DNA of 58,287 nucleotides, from the NCBI GenBank assembly GCA_006226775.1, contig SBGD01000065.1, positions 1-58,287 on the forward strand. The letters run 5' to 3'. This document shows, in pieces, positions 36,852-44,343 of the stretch. The translations under genes were made by a program, and so were the position numbers. A model generated the notes under the pieces. The model made no database searches, was not told where the DNA came from, and was given only the letters and a program-made list of their open reading frames with translations. Within the stretch, counting starts at the first letter, position 1. The number at the start of each line of letters is the position of its first letter. This stretch comes from Paracoccaceae bacterium. GTDB taxonomy: Bacteria; Pseudomonadota; Alphaproteobacteria; Rhodobacterales; Rhodobacteraceae.

Positions 36852-37030
36852 GGTTGGCCGCGCGCGAGCAAGGCAGAGTTCGGAAATCCCGGGACCAGGC
36901 GGCATATTCCCGGCATTTTGCAACATCCCGTCAAATTCCGCTTTTTTCGGTGCTCTGCGCAAAACTTCGCACTTGAGACCCCTGCCCGCAGGGTCCATGA
37001 TTCGCGCAAACCACCCTTGAGAGGTAGGAT

Positions 37031-38233
37031 ATGGAGCAGTCAGCCCTTCCCCCCGTGACATTGCGCGAGCTTGACCAATTGTCGACCCGCGCCTCGACCG
37101 TGATCGCGCGCCTGCGCGACCGGCTCTATGCGCCCGGCACCGAGAAGCAGCTTGAGCTGCGTTTCAACGTCCGCCGCGCCGCCGAGATGGTGGGCCGCAG
37201 CGAAAAGGCGATCCGCGATGCCGAGGCCGATGGCCGCCTGCCCGAACCCGAGAAAGACCCCGACACCGGGCGGCGCACCGGCTACAGCCTGACCGACGTC
37301 AACCGGATGCGCCAGGTCTTCGGCACCCTGCCGCACCGCGCGCCGGGCGATCCGGCGATGGTGCTGGCGGTGCAGAACTTCAAGGGCGGTGTCGGCAAGT
37401 CGACCACGGTCTGCCACCTGGCGCAATTCCTCGCGCTCAAGGGCTACCGGGTCTGCGTCATCGATTGCGACAGCCAGGCCTCGACCACCTCGATGTTCGG
37501 GCTGAACCCCGATGTCGACGTCGACGAGGACGAGGATACGCTTTATCCCTTCTTCCGCCATGGCGGGCCGCCCGATCTCAGCTATGCGCTGCGGGCGACC
37601 TATTGGCCGAATATCGCGCTGATCCCCGCCAACCTCGGGCTTTATGACGCCGAGTATGAATTCGCCGCCCGCATGGCGCGCGAGCAGGCCTTTGTGCTCG
37701 ACCGGCTGCGCCACGGCATCGAGACCATCAAGGACCGCTTCGACATCATCCTGCTCGATCCGCCCCCGGCGCTGGGGATGCTGTCGCTCTCGGTGCTGCG
37801 CGCGGCCGAGGCGCTGATCATCCCGGCCCCGCCGAACAACATCGATTTCGGCTCCACCGCGCATTTCCTCAAGATGCTGGGCGCGACGCTGAACGAACTG
37901 GCCGCCGCCGGCGGCGCGCGCGATTATGCTTTTGTTAAAATTCTCGCGACAAAGATGAACGACACGAAATCGGCGCATGTCGCCATCAAGCGGATGATGG
38001 ATGCGGTGTTCCCGATGGACATGTTGCTTGCCGTACAGAAGGACAGCGCCGAGATCGACAATGCCACCGCCAATCTTTCCACCGTCTACGAACTTACCGG
38101 CGCGGCCACGCGGACCGAGACGCACAAGCGCTGCCGCGCCTATCTCGATGCCGTGGGGCGCGAGATCGAGACGCTGATCCGCAAGACCTGGCCCAGCCAT
38201 CATGCGCAATTGCGCAAGGAAGGAGTGCTATGA
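37031..38233 (+). CDS. parA: ParA-type partition ATPase with N-terminal DNA-binding domain
   Basis: A 400-residue partition ATPase of the larger type Ia class. The N-terminal 105 residues include a MerR/HTH-like region (FNVRRAAEMVGRSEKAIRDAEADGRL) for operator binding. The deviant Walker A is NFKGGVGKSTT (116-126). CVIDCDSQASTT and IILLDPPPALGMLSLSVL are the A' and B motifs. A gaggtaggat site precedes ATG 37031. It is divergent from rep across the origin, and its stop overlaps the parB start (ATGA). It should segregate the replicon with ParB and parS. Confidence 0.93.
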   Translation: MEQSALPPVTLRELDQLSTRASTVIARLRDRLYAPGTEKQLELRFNVRRAAEMVGRSEKAIRDAEADGRLPEPEKDPDTGRRTGYSLTDVNRMRQVFGTLPHRAPGDPAMVLAVQNFKGGVGKSTTVCHLAQFLALKGYRVCVIDCDSQASTTSMFGLNPDVDVDEDEDTLYPFFRHGGPPDLSYALRATYWPNIALIPANLGLYDAEYEFAARMAREQAFVLDRLRHGIETIKDRFDIILLDPPPALGMLSLSVLRAAEALIIPAPPNNIDFGSTAHFLKMLGATLNELAAAGGARDYAFVKILATKMNDTKSAHVAIKRMMDAVFPMDMLLAVQKDSAEIDNATANLSTVYELTGAATRTETHKRCRAYLDAVGREIETLIRKTWPSHHAQLRKEGVL

Positions 38234-39219
38234 CCCGCAAACACGATGCGATCTTCGACGATGTCCTCTCGGGGCTCGACGCGCCTGCGCCCGCCGACGA
38301 ACGGGCCGGTGCCAGGTTTCTCAAACGCACCAGCGCGATTTCCGAGCGCATGTCGGGCGAGCTGGAGGAAAAGACACTGCGCTGGATCGACCCGGCGCGC
38401 TGCCGGATGTGGGACCGGCACAACCGCGAATACGCGCTGCTCAACGAAGAGAACTGCCGCGACCTGATCGACGGCATCCGCAGCCAGGGGCGGCAGGAAT
38501 TCGCCGCCATCGTGCGGGCCTCGGCGGACCCGGCCTACGATTACGAGGTGATCTGCGGCGCGCGGCGGCATTTCGCGGTCAGCTGGCTGCGCGCCAACAA
38601 TTACACCCAGTTCAAGTACCTGGTCGAGGTCCGCGATCTTTCCGACGAAGAGGCCTTTCGCCTGGCGGATATCGAGAACCGCGACCGCGAGGATATCTCC
38701 GACTACGAGCGCGCCATCGACTATGCTGACGCGGTCGAGCGCTATTACGGCGGCAAGCAGAAGGCCATGGCCGAGCGGCTGGAGGTCTCGCAGCCCTGGC
38801 TCTCGCGCTACCTGCAACTGGCGAAACTGCCCGCGGCGATTGTCGCGGCCTTCCCCACGGTGCGCGACATCCGCGAGCGCAATGCGCGCGAGTTGAAGCC
38901 GCTGCTGGCCGATGCCGAGGCCGCGGCGCGGATCACCGAGGAGGCCGGCGCCATCGCGCGCGAGCAGGCCCAGGCGCGGCAGGGGCGCGGCGCCTATCTC
39001 GACGGGGTGGCGGTGATGCGGCGGCTGCTGCGGGCAGGCAGACCCGCGCAGGCCAAGGCGCCGCCCGAGGGCAAGGTCTATCGCCGCAGCGGCGCCGAGC
39101 GCGGCATCGAGGTGCGCCAGAAGGGCCGCAAGGTGGTGATGGAATTCGAGGATTCCCTGTCGCGCCCGCAGCTCGAGGCGGCCTTCTTGGCCTACCTCAA
39201 GGACCGGTTCCCGGCCTGA
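38230..39219 (+). CDS. parB: ParB-type centromere-binding protein
   Basis: A 329-residue partition protein. After an N-terminal ParA-contact region, the ParB/Srx-like domain (about 70-150) includes LNEENCRDLIDGIRSQGRQE and VICGARRHFAVSWL, where GxRRH is the nucleotide-binding box. ENRDREDISDYERAIDYA leads into the helix-turn-helix QKAMAERLEVSQPWLSRYLQLAKLP (about 175-200). The C-terminal 50 residues would dimerise. Translationally coupled to parA. Two copies of a 14-bp palindrome lie within 85 bases of its stop and are the best parS candidates. Confidence 0.92.
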   Translation: MTRKHDAIFDDVLSGLDAPAPADERAGARFLKRTSAISERMSGELEEKTLRWIDPARCRMWDRHNREYALLNEENCRDLIDGIRSQGRQEFAAIVRASADPAYDYEVICGARRHFAVSWLRANNYTQFKYLVEVRDLSDEEAFRLADIENRDREDISDYERAIDYADAVERYYGGKQKAMAERLEVSQPWLSRYLQLAKLPAAIVAAFPTVRDIRERNARELKPLLADAEAAARITEEAGAIAREQAQARQGRGAYLDGVAVMRRLLRAGRPAQAKAPPEGKVYRRSGAERGIEVRQKGRKVVMEFEDSLSRPQLEAAFLAYLKDRFPA

Positions 39220-39230
39220 TCTCGGGGAAA

Positions 39231-39244
39231 TTGCCCATGGGCAA
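39231..39244. promoter_or_regulatory. Candidate parS site (palindrome copy 3)
   Basis: TTGCCCATGGGCAA, a perfect 14-bp palindrome 11 bases after the parB stop codon. Location next to parB is typical for centromere-like sites of type I partition systems. Confidence 0.6.
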
Positions 39245-39254
39245 GACCGCCGCC

Positions 39255-39276
39255 GTCCCGGCCTTGCGCCGGGACC
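39255..39276. repeat. Single-hairpin copy of the CCCGGA-type dispersed repeat
   Basis: Stem gtcccggc / gccgggac around cttgc, followed by ctcatgg. It matches one half of the paired repeat seen at 25207, 41711, 48589 and 55003, including the flanking acctcat motif. It lies between two parS candidates. Confidence 0.6.
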
Positions 39277-39289
39277 TCATGGCCGTCGC

Positions 39290-39303
39290 TTGCCCATGGG
39301 CAA
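39290..39303. promoter_or_regulatory. Candidate parS site (palindrome copy 4)
   Basis: TTGCCCATGGGCAA again, 59 bases after copy 3 (start to start), just ahead of the tup promoter region. Confidence 0.6.
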
Positions 39304-39314
39304 TTTTTGCCCCG

Positions 39315-39369
39315 GGTCATTCTGACCAGCCCATGCGCCGGCGGGCCCGCACACCCGGACAGAATGTCC
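39315..39369. promoter_or_regulatory. Paired palindromes upstream of tupB
   Basis: GGTCA-ttc-TGACC (39315-39327) and GGACA-gaa-TGTCC (39357-39369) have centres 42 bp apart, about four helical turns. The same GGACA-N3-TGTCC motif occurs twice, 41 bp apart, in the fdh divergent promoter region (47226-47279). They probably bind one dimeric regulator controlling both operons. The last half-site ends 85 bases before the tupB ATG. Confidence 0.55.
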
Positions 39370-39454
39370 CGACCCCCGCCAGAGGCAAAAAACGGGCTGG
39401 AAACCGTGACTTGCAGGTGGCAGGTTGCCCCGGGGCACGGGGGAGTAGCGGGCC

Positions 39455-40159
39455 ATGGTCGATATCTGGAGCGGTCTGGCCCAGGCCTTCTGGCTGGTCA
39501 TCACGCTCGACGCGGAACTGGTGGAAATCGCCCTGCGCTCGTTGCAGGTGACGCTGAGCGCGCTGGTGATCGCCAGCCTCATCGCCCTGCCGCTGGCCGC
39601 CTTGCTGGCGGTGCGCCGCTTTCGCCTCCGCCGCACGGTGATTGCACTCTTGAACGCGCTGATGGGGTTGCCGCCGGTGGTGGTGGGGCTGATCGTCTAT
39701 GTCTTCCTGTCGCGCTCGGGGCCCTTCGGCGTGCTCGGGCTGCTCTTTACCCCCACCGCGATGATCATCGCGCAGGTGATCATCATCGTGCCGCTCATCG
39801 CCTCGGTCGCGCATCAGTCGATCCGCGATCTCTGGCAGGAGTACCATGACCTGCTGATCTCGATGAACGTCACCCAGGGCCAGAAGATCCGCACCCTGCT
39901 CTGGGACAGCCGCCGCGCGCTGCTCACCGCCTCGCTCGCCGGCTTCGGCCGGGCGATCGGCGAGGTCGGCGCGATCATGATCGTCGGCGGCAATATCGAC
40001 CATGCCACCCGGGTGCTGACCACCGCCATCGCGCTGGAGACCGGCAAGGGCAATTTCGCCCTCGCGCTGGCGCTGGGCTTCGTGCTGATCGGGCTGGCCA
40101 TCGCCGTCAACCTCGCCATTCACGCCCTCGGCCAGACCGAGCGGGAGGGGCGCTGGTGA
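39455..40159 (+). CDS. tupB: Tungstate ABC transporter permease TupB
   Basis: The inner-membrane channel of a tungstate importer, 234 residues with five or six membrane helices. The permease loop FGRAIGEVGAIMIVGGNI (about 166-183) is the EAA-type ATPase contact and matches Tup permeases. LMGLPPVVVGLIVYVFLSRSGPFG is another family segment. It is first in a three-gene operon with overlapping starts and stops. Next to a molybdo/tungsto-formate dehydrogenase cluster the substrate is most likely tungstate; molybdate cannot be excluded from TupB alone. Confidence 0.9.
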   Translation: MVDIWSGLAQAFWLVITLDAELVEIALRSLQVTLSALVIASLIALPLAALLAVRRFRLRRTVIALLNALMGLPPVVVGLIVYVFLSRSGPFGVLGLLFTPTAMIIAQVIIIVPLIASVAHQSIRDLWQEYHDLLISMNVTQGQKIRTLLWDSRRALLTASLAGFGRAIGEVGAIMIVGGNIDHATRVLTTAIALETGKGNFALALALGFVLIGLAIAVNLAIHALGQTEREGRW

Positions 40160-40869
40160 TGCAATTGTTCCCCGTCAGGTTGACCGATGCGCGCGCCACG
40201 CGGCGCGGCAAGACGCTGGTCGGGCCGGTGGACCTGGTGCTGGGCGGGCAGGGGACGACGGTGGTGATCGGCCCCAATGGCGCCGGCAAGACCACCTTCC
40301 TGCGCATGCTGCACGGCACCGCGCGGCTGGGCTCGGGGCGCATCGACTGGCACTGCGGCACCGAGGAAGCGCGCCATCACCAGTGTTTCGTCTTCCAGCA
40401 GCCGGTGATGCTGCGGCGCACGGTGCTGCAGAACCTGGTCTATCCGCTGCGCCTGCGCGGCGTGGCGCGGGCCGAGGCCGAGGCGCGTGCGCGCGACTGG
40501 GCGGCGAAGGTGGGGCTGTCGGAGATGCTCGACCGCCAGGCGCCGGTGCTCTCGGGCGGCGAGCGGCAGAAGCTGGCGCTGGCCCGCGCCATGATCACCG
40601 CGCCGCAGCTCTTGTTTCTCGATGAGCCCTGTGCTTCGCTCGACGGGCGCGCCATGCGCGAGATCGAGGAGCATCTGCAAGAGGCCCGCGCCGCCGGAAT
40701 GCGGCTGATCCTGTCGACCCATGACATGGGCCAGGCGCGGCGGCTGGCCGACGAGGTGCTTTTCCTGCTGCACGGCAAGGTGCATGAACATGCCCCGGCC
40801 GAGCATTTCTTCACCCATCCTGCAACGGCCCAGGCACGGGCCTTTCTCAACGGAGATATCGTCGAATGA
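40156..40869 (+). CDS. tupC: Tungstate ABC transporter ATP-binding protein TupC
   Basis: A 237-residue ATPase: Walker A GPNGAGKTT (about 37-45), Q-loop in CFVFQQPVMLRR, signature LSGGERQKLALARAM (about 131-145), Walker B LLFLDEPCASLD and H-loop LSTHDMGQ. GTG 40156 overlaps the tupB stop (GTGA); ATG 40159 is the alternative one codon later. It ends with an ATGA overlap to tupA. It lacks the C-terminal TOBE/molybdate-binding domain of ModC, which fits Tup-type ATPases. Confidence 0.9.
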   Translation: MMQLFPVRLTDARATRRGKTLVGPVDLVLGGQGTTVVIGPNGAGKTTFLRMLHGTARLGSGRIDWHCGTEEARHHQCFVFQQPVMLRRTVLQNLVYPLRLRGVARAEAEARARDWAAKVGLSEMLDRQAPVLSGGERQKLALARAMITAPQLLFLDEPCASLDGRAMREIEEHLQEARAAGMRLILSTHDMGQARRLADEVLFLLHGKVHEHAPAEHFFTHPATAQARAFLNGDIVE

Positions 40870-41675
40870 AACACCTGATCCTGAGTATCGCACTCGCCCT
40901 CGGCGGCACCGCCGTCGCGGCGGCGGAGACCATGAAGATGGCGGTCACCACCTCGTTCCACAACTCCGGCCTCTCGGAGGTGCTGCTGCCGCAGATCGCC
41001 GAGGACCTGGGCATCGAGGTGCAATTGCTGGTGGTCGGCACCGGCCAGGCGCTGCGGCTGGGCGAGGCGGGCGATGTCGATGCCATCCTGGTGCATTCCC
41101 GCGCCGCCGAGGAGGCCTTCGTCGCGGGCGGCTACGGCACCCATCGGCGCGAGATCATGTACAACGATTTCGTCTTTGTCGGCCCCGAGGACGACCCGGC
41201 AGAGACCGCCAGTGCCGCCAGCGCCACCGAGGCGCTGCAGAAGATTGCCGAGGCCGAGGCCGATTTCGTCTCGCGCGGGGATGACAGCGGCACCCACAAG
41301 AAGGAGCTGAGCCTCTGGACCGAGGCCGGCCTCGATCCGACCGCCCTGGGCGACTGGTACAAGCCGGTCGGCGCGGGCATGGGGGCCGCGCTCAATACCG
41401 CGGCGGGCATGGGGGCCTATATCCTGTCGGACCGGGCCAGCTGGCTGAACTTCGGCAACAAGACCGGGATGGCGCTGACCTATGCCGGCGATCCGGTGCT
41501 GTTCAACCAGTATGCCTATCTGCCGGTGAACCCGGATCTGCACGCCCATGTGAAGACCGACCTGGCGATGCAGCTGGAGGAGTGGCTGGTGTCGGACACC
41601 GCCAGGGCGCTGATCGACGGCTACAGGATCAATGGCGAGACGCTGTTTGTCTTCAATGCCGAGGCGGGGGAATAG
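40866..41675 (+). CDS. tupA: Tungstate-binding periplasmic protein TupA
   Basis: A 269-residue binding protein with a signal peptide (MKHLILSIALALGGTAVAAA, cleavage about residue 20). Family features are VTTSFHNSGLSEVLLPQIAED, where the T-T-S loop contacts the oxyanion, GTGQALRLGEAGDVDAILVHS, MYNDFVFVGP and SRGDDSGTHKKELSLW. These separate TupA from ModA. It delivers tungstate to TupBC. The repeat pair after its stop may act as a bidirectional terminator toward the convergent gene at 41835. Confidence 0.92.
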   Translation: MKHLILSIALALGGTAVAAAETMKMAVTTSFHNSGLSEVLLPQIAEDLGIEVQLLVVGTGQALRLGEAGDVDAILVHSRAAEEAFVAGGYGTHRREIMYNDFVFVGPEDDPAETASAASATEALQKIAEAEADFVSRGDDSGTHKKELSLWTEAGLDPTALGDWYKPVGAGMGAALNTAAGMGAYILSDRASWLNFGNKTGMALTYAGDPVLFNQYAYLPVNPDLHAHVKTDLAMQLEEWLVSDTARALIDGYRINGETLFVFNAEAGE

Positions 41676-41710
41676 CGGGGCAGGGCATCCCGATAAGTAA
41701 GAGACGCCGA

Positions 41711-41777
41711 AGCCCCGGACTTGCTCTGGGGCCTCACGGCCCACGTCGCCCAGGAGGCCCCGGATCAGGTCCGGGGC
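41711..41777. repeat. Paired-hairpin dispersed repeat between convergent genes
   Basis: gccccggacttgctctggggc and gccccggatcaggtccggggc in inverted relation, separated by ctcacggcccacgtcgcccaggag. It occupies the space between tupA and the convergent DUF6505 gene, where it could stop transcription from both sides. Other copies are at 25207, 39255, 48589 and 55003. Confidence 0.75.
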
Positions 41778-41834
41778 GAATGTCGCGCGGATGCTCGCGT
41801 CGGGTCGGAACCGGACATCCGCGGTCCGCGAGGC

Positions 41835-42341
41835 TCACCCCTCGTCCAGCGACCCATGGATGGCGAATTGCTCCAGCCCCGCCTCCTGCGCCTCGATCAC
41901 GCGAAACGTCTCGCGCACCCCGGCCTCGGTCAATTCCCGCGCGACGGTCAAGAGCGTGTTGGGTGCGTGGTCCTCGCAGAGCTCTGCCATATGGGCGATT
42001 TCCTCGGCGGCCACGGGCGTCGCGGCCTCCACCGAGGGCGCGCCGTAGTAGCTGACGAAATGCGCCGCAAGCGCCTCGGTCAGCCGCGCCACTTCCTCGG
42101 GCTGCGCCTCGGTCACGGCGACAAAGGTCACCCGGCCGAAGGTCTCCAGCCCCAGCCAGCCATTGGCAAAGGCCTGCCGCGCCTTGCCGGTCAGGTCGCC
42201 GCCGGACCAGTTGGAAAACTCGAATCCGCCCGAGACGCACCATTCGCCGGTGCGCGCGGGCGAGGCATAGACGCGCATGTCGCTTTCATCGAAATGGATC
42301 GCGCGCGCCAGTTTCGTGGCCAATTCCGTGGCCTGTGTCAT
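41835..42341 (-). CDS. DUF6505 family protein
   Basis: A 168-residue soluble protein that I match to the DUF6505 family, seen beside formate dehydrogenase and Mrp genes in Rhodobacterales. It contains AIHFDESDMRVYASPARTGEWCVSGGFEFSNW and EEIAHMAELCEDHAPNTLLTVARELT. No known catalytic motif. It is last in a four-gene leftward operon (DUF6494, mrp, DUF4444, DUF6505), coupled to the previous gene by ATGA. Association with Fe-S and cofactor genes suggests an accessory role in enzyme maturation, which is inference. Confidence 0.75.
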   Translation of the reverse strand: MTQATELATKLARAIHFDESDMRVYASPARTGEWCVSGGFEFSNWSGGDLTGKARQAFANGWLGLETFGRVTFVAVTEAQPEEVARLTEALAAHFVSYYGAPSVEAATPVAAEEIAHMAELCEDHAPNTLLTVARELTEAGVRETFRVIEAQEAGLEQFAIHGSLDEG

Positions 42342-43042
42342 GGTGCCTCCTCCAGCAGTTCGGTCAGCGGGATCAGGCGCGTCTCCTCGCCCAGGCGCAG
42401 CAGGGCGCCGAAATCCTCGTCGGCGCCGAGAAAGGTGCCGGTGACACCGCAGAGCGTCACCTCCTCGCCGATCCCGTGCACCAGCCCGCGCCATTCGGTG
42501 TGCAGCGGGCGGGGGCCGTCGCTCTCCCACCGGGTGAGGGCGTTGAGCGTGTGCCGCGCCCAGGCTTCCAGCAGGGCAGGGGGGGTGACATCGGCGCAGC
42601 CCTCGGCGTAAAGCGCGGTGATCTCGGGGGTCTCGCCCATCTCGGCCACCCCGGGCAGCAGTTGCAGGGTGAAGCCCACCACCAGCCAGTCGGGCACCGC
42701 CGAAGGATCGGCCCCGGCGGCCATCACCCGGAACCCGCCGCAGCCCGCGCCATTGACGCGGATGCCGCCGTCCCAGTCGAGATGCACCGCCACCTCGGGC
42801 GGGGCCAGCGCGCCAAGCGCGTTCTGCAGGCCCACCGCGCAGGCCGGCAGCATCGCCATGGCGCGCGCCAGCGGCACCTCGGGGGCCAGCACCAGCGCGG
42901 CCTCCATCGCCTCGGGCATCAGCCGATGGGCGATCAGCCCGGCGTCGCATCCCGTCACCGCCCGCATCACCGCGTGGTCGAAGGCCGGGCCATTGGCGGC
43001 TTCGCCCCACATCAGCGGCGGGAAGCACGGGGTCTCGCTCAT
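42338..43042 (-). CDS. Biotin/lipoate protein ligase-like protein (DUF4444)
   Basis: A 234-residue protein resembling the BPL/LPL ligase fold with a C-terminal DUF4444 domain (about 175-234, EWRGLVHGIGEEVTLCGVTGTFLGADEDFGALLRL). The central part VAVHLDWDGGIRVNGAGCGGFRVM corresponds to the ligase core, but the Lys of the usual ligase loop (typically GxKxxG) is not evident, so ligase activity is doubtful. Starts at an ATGA overlap with the mrp stop and ends at another with DUF6505. It may bind a cofactor or act in cluster assembly; unproven. Confidence 0.75.
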   Translation of the reverse strand: MSETPCFPPLMWGEAANGPAFDHAVMRAVTGCDAGLIAHRLMPEAMEAALVLAPEVPLARAMAMLPACAVGLQNALGALAPPEVAVHLDWDGGIRVNGAGCGGFRVMAAGADPSAVPDWLVVGFTLQLLPGVAEMGETPEITALYAEGCADVTPPALLEAWARHTLNALTRWESDGPRPLHTEWRGLVHGIGEEVTLCGVTGTFLGADEDFGALLRLGEETRLIPLTELLEEAP

Positions 43043-44094
43043 GCCACCCCCTCGGCGACCAGCGCATTGGCCAGGTCGCGAAAGGCGCGGGCCTGGGCGC
43101 TGTCGGGCTGGCTCACCACGATCGGCGCGCCGCCGTCCGCCGCCAGCCGGATGTCGATGTGCAAGGGCACCTCGGCCAGCAGCGGCACGCCGAGCTTGCG
43201 CGCCTCTGCCGCGACGCCGCCATGGCCGAAGACATGTTCCTCGTGGCCGCAGGAGGAACAGATATGCGTCGACATGTTCTCGATCATGCCGAGGATCGGC
43301 ACTTTCAACTGCTTGAACATGTCGATCCCCTTGCGCGCATCCAGAAGGGCCACGTCCTGCGGCGTCGAGACGATCAGCGCGCCGTCCACATGGGTTTTCT
43401 GCGCCAGCGTCATCTGCACATCCCCCGTGCCGGGCGGCAGATCGACGATCAGCACATCCAAAGCCCCCCATTGCACCTGGAACAGCATCTGCTGCAACGC
43501 GCCCATCAGCATCGGGCCGCGCCAGACCACCGCCTGGTCGTCGTTGGTCATCAGCCCCAGCGACATCAGCGTCACGCCGTGGTTGCGCAGGGGCAGGATG
43601 GTCTTGCCATCGGGGCTGGCAGGCCGCCCCGAGATGCCCAGCATCCGCGGCTGCGACGGGCCGTAGACATCGGCATCCAAGAGCCCCACCTTGCGCCCCT
43701 GCTGCGCCAGTGCGCAGGCGAGGTTGGCGGCGACGGTGGACTTGCCCACCCCGCCCTTGCCCGAGGCAATGGCGAGGATATGCGCCACGCCCGGCACCCG
43801 CTCCTGCCCGGCGGGCTTGGGCGCCTGGGGCTTGAGGCTGGGCGGGGCCTTCTCCTCATGCGCGGTCAGCACGATGGAGACGCTCTCGACCCCCGCCGCC
43901 TTCAGCGCCGTCTCGGCCTCGGCCTTGGCGCGGCCATAGGCTTCGGCCCGGGCGGGCGGGATCTCCATGACAAAGCGCACCGCGCCGCCCTCGACGCTGA
44001 GCGCGCGCACCACGCCCGAGGCCATCAGGTCGCCGCCCGAGACCGGGTCGGTGACGGTCTTCAGCGCGGCCAGTACCGCTTCGCGATCCGGCAA
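43039..44094 (-). CDS. mrp: Mrp/NBP35-type iron-sulfur carrier ATPase
   Basis: A 351-residue ApbC/Mrp P-loop protein that binds and transfers Fe-S clusters. An N-terminal DUF59-like domain (about 1-75) is followed by a Pro-rich linker, the deviant Walker A SGKGGVGKST (111-120), DADVYGPSQPRMLG, PPGTGDVQMTL and the cluster-binding C-x2-C in ICSSCGHEEHVFG. Translation appears to begin at TTG 44094, since caggag lies 8 bases upstream at the end of the DUF6494 gene and no ATG fits. It could supply clusters to the formate dehydrogenase subunits nearby. Confidence 0.93.
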   Translation of the reverse strand: MPDREAVLAALKTVTDPVSGGDLMASGVVRALSVEGGAVRFVMEIPPARAEAYGRAKAEAETALKAAGVESVSIVLTAHEEKAPPSLKPQAPKPAGQERVPGVAHILAIASGKGGVGKSTVAANLACALAQQGRKVGLLDADVYGPSQPRMLGISGRPASPDGKTILPLRNHGVTLMSLGLMTNDDQAVVWRGPMLMGALQQMLFQVQWGALDVLIVDLPPGTGDVQMTLAQKTHVDGALIVSTPQDVALLDARKGIDMFKQLKVPILGMIENMSTHICSSCGHEEHVFGHGGVAAEARKLGVPLLAEVPLHIDIRLAADGGAPIVVSQPDSAQARAFRDLANALVAEGVA

Positions 44095-44097
44095 GGT

Positions 44098-44289
44098 CTA
44101 CTCCTGTCCCTTGATGGTGCCCGTGACCTCGTGGGTCAGGTCAAGCTCCTCGATGGTGACGACCGCCTTGACCGCATAGGTCTTGCCCGCAGTTTCGGCG
44201 TCGCGCATCGCGTCCTCGATGGCCTGTTGCGAGGTGACGCCGACCTGCTTGAGGAACTTGCGCATCGACATGTTGAAATCATCCGACAT
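44098..44289 (-). CDS. DUF6494 family small protein
   Basis: A 63-residue protein, MSDDFNMSMRKFLKQVGVTS at the start, ending HEVTGTIKGQE. I match it to DUF6494, a small family found beside mrp and formate dehydrogenase genes. Helical N-terminal half, beta-like C-terminal half, no cysteine. aggagat precedes ATG 44289. First gene of the leftward accessory operon, divergent from the cytochrome gene at 44344. Role unknown. Confidence 0.8.
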   Translation of the reverse strand: MSDDFNMSMRKFLKQVGVTSQQAIEDAMRDAETAGKTYAVKAVVTIEELDLTHEVTGTIKGQE

Positions 44290-44343
44290 GGGATCTCCTT
44301 TCTGGGGTTTGACCTGCGGGCAGGGGTAGGCTTAGCATGGCAC

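Larger units (their letters stand above)
36409..37030. other. Predicted replication origin between rep and parA
   Basis: This 622-bp gene-free stretch separates the divergent rep and parA genes. It holds the iteron array (36481-36693), inverted iteron half-sites at both ends, and an AT-rich segment around 36749-36787 (with ggggtttttcatttttgggt) that could be the unwinding element. No convincing DnaA box was found by eye. Together these make it the likely origin of the plasmid-type replicon. Confidence 0.75.

Noticed and set aside
39395-39430. Possible sigma-54 promoter (ctgg ... cttgc) before tupB
   Set aside because: The GG and GC elements are 12 bases apart, not 10, and the -24 box is poor.
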